Assembly (NCBI GenBank): GCA_956465555.1
Contig: OY101120.1
Span: forward strand, 248,001 to 312,000
DNA: 64,000 nt
Source of the DNA: Nitzschia sp. pyKryTriq1
Lineage: Eukaryota; Bacillariophyta; Bacillariophyceae; Bacillariales; Bacillariaceae
Direction of reading: 5' to 3'
Each line of letters starts with the position of its first letter. The stretch's first letter is position 1. The position numbers and the translations under genes are program-made. Positions 60,974 through 64,000 of the stretch are shown piece after piece. The notes below the pieces were generated by a model. That model was not told the origin of the DNA, searched no databases, and worked only from the letters and a program-made list of their open reading frames with translations.

Positions 60974-62951
60974 GATAATTGTATTGTTTGGAGAGAGGAA
61001 TAGAAATAGAGCTGCAAACAGTAAAAAGAGATACTCTGTGTGATGCGAGTGGTAGAGCTGTGGTTTTGTGTTGTGATTCGAGCCGGAGACTTGTGGTAAA
61101 AAGCAGGCAGCTACGTGCTGCTCTGTTGCCAGCTGAGTGCCAAGTGAAAGGCAGAACACGCCCTCAGGATAATGGAGAAGCTGGTAGGCATTCTACTTTG
61201 GCTCTACACAGATCTGAGATCTGATCACAACATTATTCTGTTTTCGTACAACTCCGTCCGCCACGAGAAGTGAAGGACAGCACAAGTACCCCGGTACGTA
61301 CCAGGGGTACTCGTGCTGCACTGGTACGGTACCGGTACGTAGATACAGTAGGAACAGCAAAATTCTCCCGGGGTCTCATCCGCGCGCGCGTGCCACGTTG
61401 GGGGATATCGCACAATAATAATTCTTCTTTCATTCTAATCTCCACATTCTTCCCAACTTCAACTCCGCTGTATGTGCAGTACCGCACTGGTTCGAGAAGT
61501 GACCGACTTCAACAGACAGTTAGTGAGATTGATTCGCCCGGGTCTCTCTTTTTCATTCACGAGGCGACGTTGTTGTTGCGGGTTGCGCGGGGGTGTTTCT
61601 CTGGCGGGCGGTGCTCGCAGCTGAGGTACGTACCGTATGTACCGGACGGTACAGACGCATGCTGAGGCGAAGCGTCAGCGTCAGCGTCAGCAAGGCGTCA
61701 GTGTCGCGTCGCATTGCAAGCAAGCCCTCTACCGGTTTGTACCGGCGCGGTAGTCTACAGCACATCGTTACAGAACATCGAAACAAGTGCCAGCCAGGAA
61801 AACATAGTGGGGTGTTAAACGGTTTCGTGGTAGGATTTCACCGTAGAAATCACGTAGCCCAGTAGCGAGCGGTCGAGACCCGGCTGTCACCCATGTCCCC
61901 CTGGAGCGCCCTATGTATTTTGCGGGTGCGACATTTAGTGTTCCGTCGAGTTCTGCTTTTCTCTGACCCTTTCGACTAGACACGTCGACGGGGTTGACCC
62001 TTTCGACTCGACACGTCGACTTTTTGGAACGCTGGCAACTGCATCCGTTGGAGGGAGATGTGAGGCTGTCGAGCCATTCAGTATCACCCAAAATGAGCAG
62101 CAGGTTTGTCTCTCTCGCTCATCGTTGCAATAGAAGATCAATCATACTAGACTACTACACTATAGTATTCGAGCACTGGTAGCACAATGTCAGACCAGCA
62201 CAACAAAATAACTACCGTAGCCCTACTACTTACCGGAAAATAACTGGAGATGTCTCGACTCTATCATGCCTATTCTATCGATTGGATATGAATGGGGTGC
62301 GGGTCGAACAAGGACGCGCCCGCCCATCGTTCAAACAAAGTACATCACTGGATCAGGTGTATATATGTTAGTCTATACCTATACTTTCAGCTTCGGAAAC
62401 GACCGCAAAGGGGCTGCCGCGGAAAATGTTTTGTTCACCGTGATGGTATCGCGGCCATGGTCAAAATCCAGTTGTCCTCGGAAATCTGTCTTTATGTTCT
62501 CTAGAGGCTGTTGACAGCCGGGTCCCCATAAAGATCCCCCAAAGGTACCCCGGTCTGTACGTCAGCCGATAGCTAGAGAGTGCTTCTCCCTCCTCGATCC
62601 AACAAGAAGATGAGGAACAAATAAAATAAACCAATGGCAATGACCATGCTCCGACCATTGTCTCTTCTTGTGTGATTATTTCTAGGCCATGGATGATTCT
62701 TTCCTCTCATCTCTAGTAGTAGAGAGAGTCAGGAGCCAAGGAAGATTATTAGTTATTTCTCAAAGAAATTAAGAGTGTACAAGAAGTAGTACTAGGCTAA
62801 GAACCAGAGAGACCAGGGCCTGCATTGAGAGTTTCACCAAATACTATGATAGACCTCCTTTTAATTTCCAAGTAAGGGTCCTCCGATATGATCATGATCA
62901 GTAGGATCTTGCCTAATGTCTTCGAAATAATCGAACTTGCTCTGAGGTTTA
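60974..62951. other. Long intergenic region with short repeats
   Basis: This 1.98-kb spacer has no supported gene. A GTAC-palindrome cluster lies at about 61290-61345. Near 61670-61695 the hexamer GCGTCA/GTCAGC is repeated. A 26-bp word is tandemly repeated at 61964-62020. None of the scattered ORFs (60-130 codons) shows family motifs. Confidence 0.45.
61964..62020. repeat. Tandem duplication, 26-bp unit at 31-bp spacing
   Basis: TGACCCTTTCGACTAGACAC (followed by GTCGAC) occurs at 61964-61989 and again at 61995-62020 with one difference (CTAGA/CTCGA). Confidence 0.8.
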
Positions 62952-64000
62952 CTATTCCTTCTTGACGTCTTTTCGTCGTTCTTGTACTAGCCGTTCTGCT
63001 TCAACGTTTGTGACAAGGCAGCGGCTTAGCCACACACTGGAAGCTGTCCATATGCTTCCCACAGCTACTGCCAGTTGGGATAGCTGTGGAACTCCGACTC
63101 CCAGGGGGGCCAAGAGACTCAAAATCATCGACATGCCCGATTTCCCAAATCGATTTGCAAAGACTCCAACCACTTCCTTCCCAAGATATCTCGATTCAAA
63201 ATCCAAAGGTTGATAGACCATCTCATTCACCACATTTCGTAAGGAATAGTCCATTGTTTTCAGCGCAAAGAATCCCGCCGCAGCCACATATAAACTTGAC
63301 GATTGAAATGCCGAGTAGACGAGTAGCGGAAGTAAGATCACGGGCATGAGTCGATAGACCCATTTGGGCTCCAAATAGTTCCTTGCTAGCGGCAGCACAA
63401 AGAATTGCATCAGTGTCGAGGAACCATTTATGTAAGCATAGAACCGCCCCGTAAAGGCTGCCCGGTCTGTGTCGAGCGGAACTCCCTCTTTGAGCTTGTG
63501 GACAAAAAAGACATTCAAGACCGTACTTAGAGACTGGAAACTGATAACTTCGAGAAATAGGGCTCCTAGAGTTGGCACACGTTGAAAGAGATGGACAGTT
63601 TTCATCAACAACGATTTTTCCTCTATATGCTGTAGCGTGTCGCAATCGTCTCTTGACTTCTTCTTCTTGATGTGTTGCATTGCTTCCGAGGGATCAAAGC
63701 CGTGCTACAAAAGTCATCTAGAGTGAGCAAAAATCGATGTGATCGGAGGAATTCGTCTCATGCCCAAGAATAGCAGTTCTGTATTATCTTACCTCTTCTC
63801 CAAGCTGATAAGCTCGATCCGCCAATAGTAAACTGAAGAATAACGCACCTGCAGTCCCAAAGATCAACCCCAAAAGTCCCACTACAGCTACCAATCGATG
63901 TACCAAAGTCGCGGTGAAAGTACACACCAACGAGCAAATTCCTGCGATGGGCGAGAACCACTTTGTGCCTTCAGTAGGCGTCATGACGCTTCCCAGAAAA
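62952..64000 (-). CDS. TLC-type (ATP/ADP carrier-like) nucleotide transporter, 5' end outside window
   Basis: Two exons are visible: 63793-64000 (running off the edge) and 62952-63704, joined in phase 0 over an 88-bp intron (GTAAGA...TTGTAG). The join reads 'YQLGEE|HGFDPSEAMQHIKKKK'. The internal ATG at 63984 is preceded by open frame ('FLGSV'), so it is probably not the start. The segment carries the second half of a major-facilitator-like protein of the TLC family: 'FALKTMDYSLRNVVNEMVYQ', 'PLDFESRYLGKEVVGVFANR' and 'FGKSGMSMILSLL'. TLC proteins exchange ATP/ADP or import nucleotides in plastids and intracellular parasites. The visible part retains the conserved K-x-x-D-Y-S-x-R and GKEV/GKS stretches. 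Substrate cannot be told from this fragment. Confidence 0.85.

Noticed and set aside
1-64000. CRISPR arrays, bacterial operons, rRNA genes, centromeric satellites, LTR pairs
   Set aside because: None was seen: direct repeats are isolated, genes have spliceosomal introns, and no long terminal repeats or rRNA sequence were recognised.

Overview
The window looks like nuclear DNA of a diatom (stramenopile), probably a pennate species; species cannot be fixed from sequence alone. The reasons are short GT-AG introns (about 70-235 bp), compact genes on both strands, long Ser/Thr/Gln/His/Asp homopolymer runs in otherwise conserved proteins, a stramenopile-type 'NDVICGRG' domain protein, HSF and bZIP regulators of diatom style, and several families known to me only as 'unknown protein' in diatoms. 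No bacterial operon, CRISPR array or viral module was seen.

Layout. 0-13.8 kb: a truncated glycine-zipper protein, a MYND zinc-finger protein, a TMEM43-like membrane protein (2 exons), a CSC1/TMEM63-type channel (2 exons), a Pro/Arg-rich unknown protein, a delta14-sterol reductase, a CreA-family protein with thylakoid-lumen style targeting (2 exons) and ESCRT-II VPS25 (15-nt first coding exon). 14-21 kb: a fusion of an NMN amidase (PncC/CinA-C) domain to an NAD(H) pyrophosphatase (NudC), a secreted or plastid LON-domain protein, a DUF6824-like protein and a small unknown protein. 21.8-34 kb: full-length animal-style ATP-citrate lyase (7 exons), a heat-shock-factor protein (3 exons), a 1291-residue protein ending in a GT25 glycosyltransferase domain, and an unknown protein. 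34.7 kb: an intron-containing tRNA, best read as Trp(CCA).

35-50 kb is accessory in character. It holds a broken MYND gene, two members of a diatom 'RGLE' family, an unknown protein, an acylated ankyrin/armadillo protein, a chimeric ORF carrying 327 bp that recurs inverted 5 kb away, a 449-bp MITE with 37-bp terminal inverted repeats and a 6-bp target duplication, and a 5'-truncated retrotransposon ORF with an apparently intact RNase H active site and a zinc finger. 51.9-64 kb: a helicase-associated-domain protein, a probable mitochondrial protein of unknown function, a GOLD-domain protein, histidinol-phosphate aminotransferase, a bZIP factor and the C-terminal part of a TLC-type nucleotide transporter running off the right edge.

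The genes are mostly housekeeping and do not form one pathway. The most striking items are the PncC-NudC fusion, which joins consecutive steps of NAD breakdown and salvage, and the palindrome TACCGGTA, which I counted about 35 times (about one expected by chance), mainly between genes; the MITE sits inside a CCGGTA target. All exon joins below were inferred by eye from frame, splice consensus and family similarity, without transcripts. Where a reading frame could only be extended with a non-ATG codon I chose the first plausible ATG.
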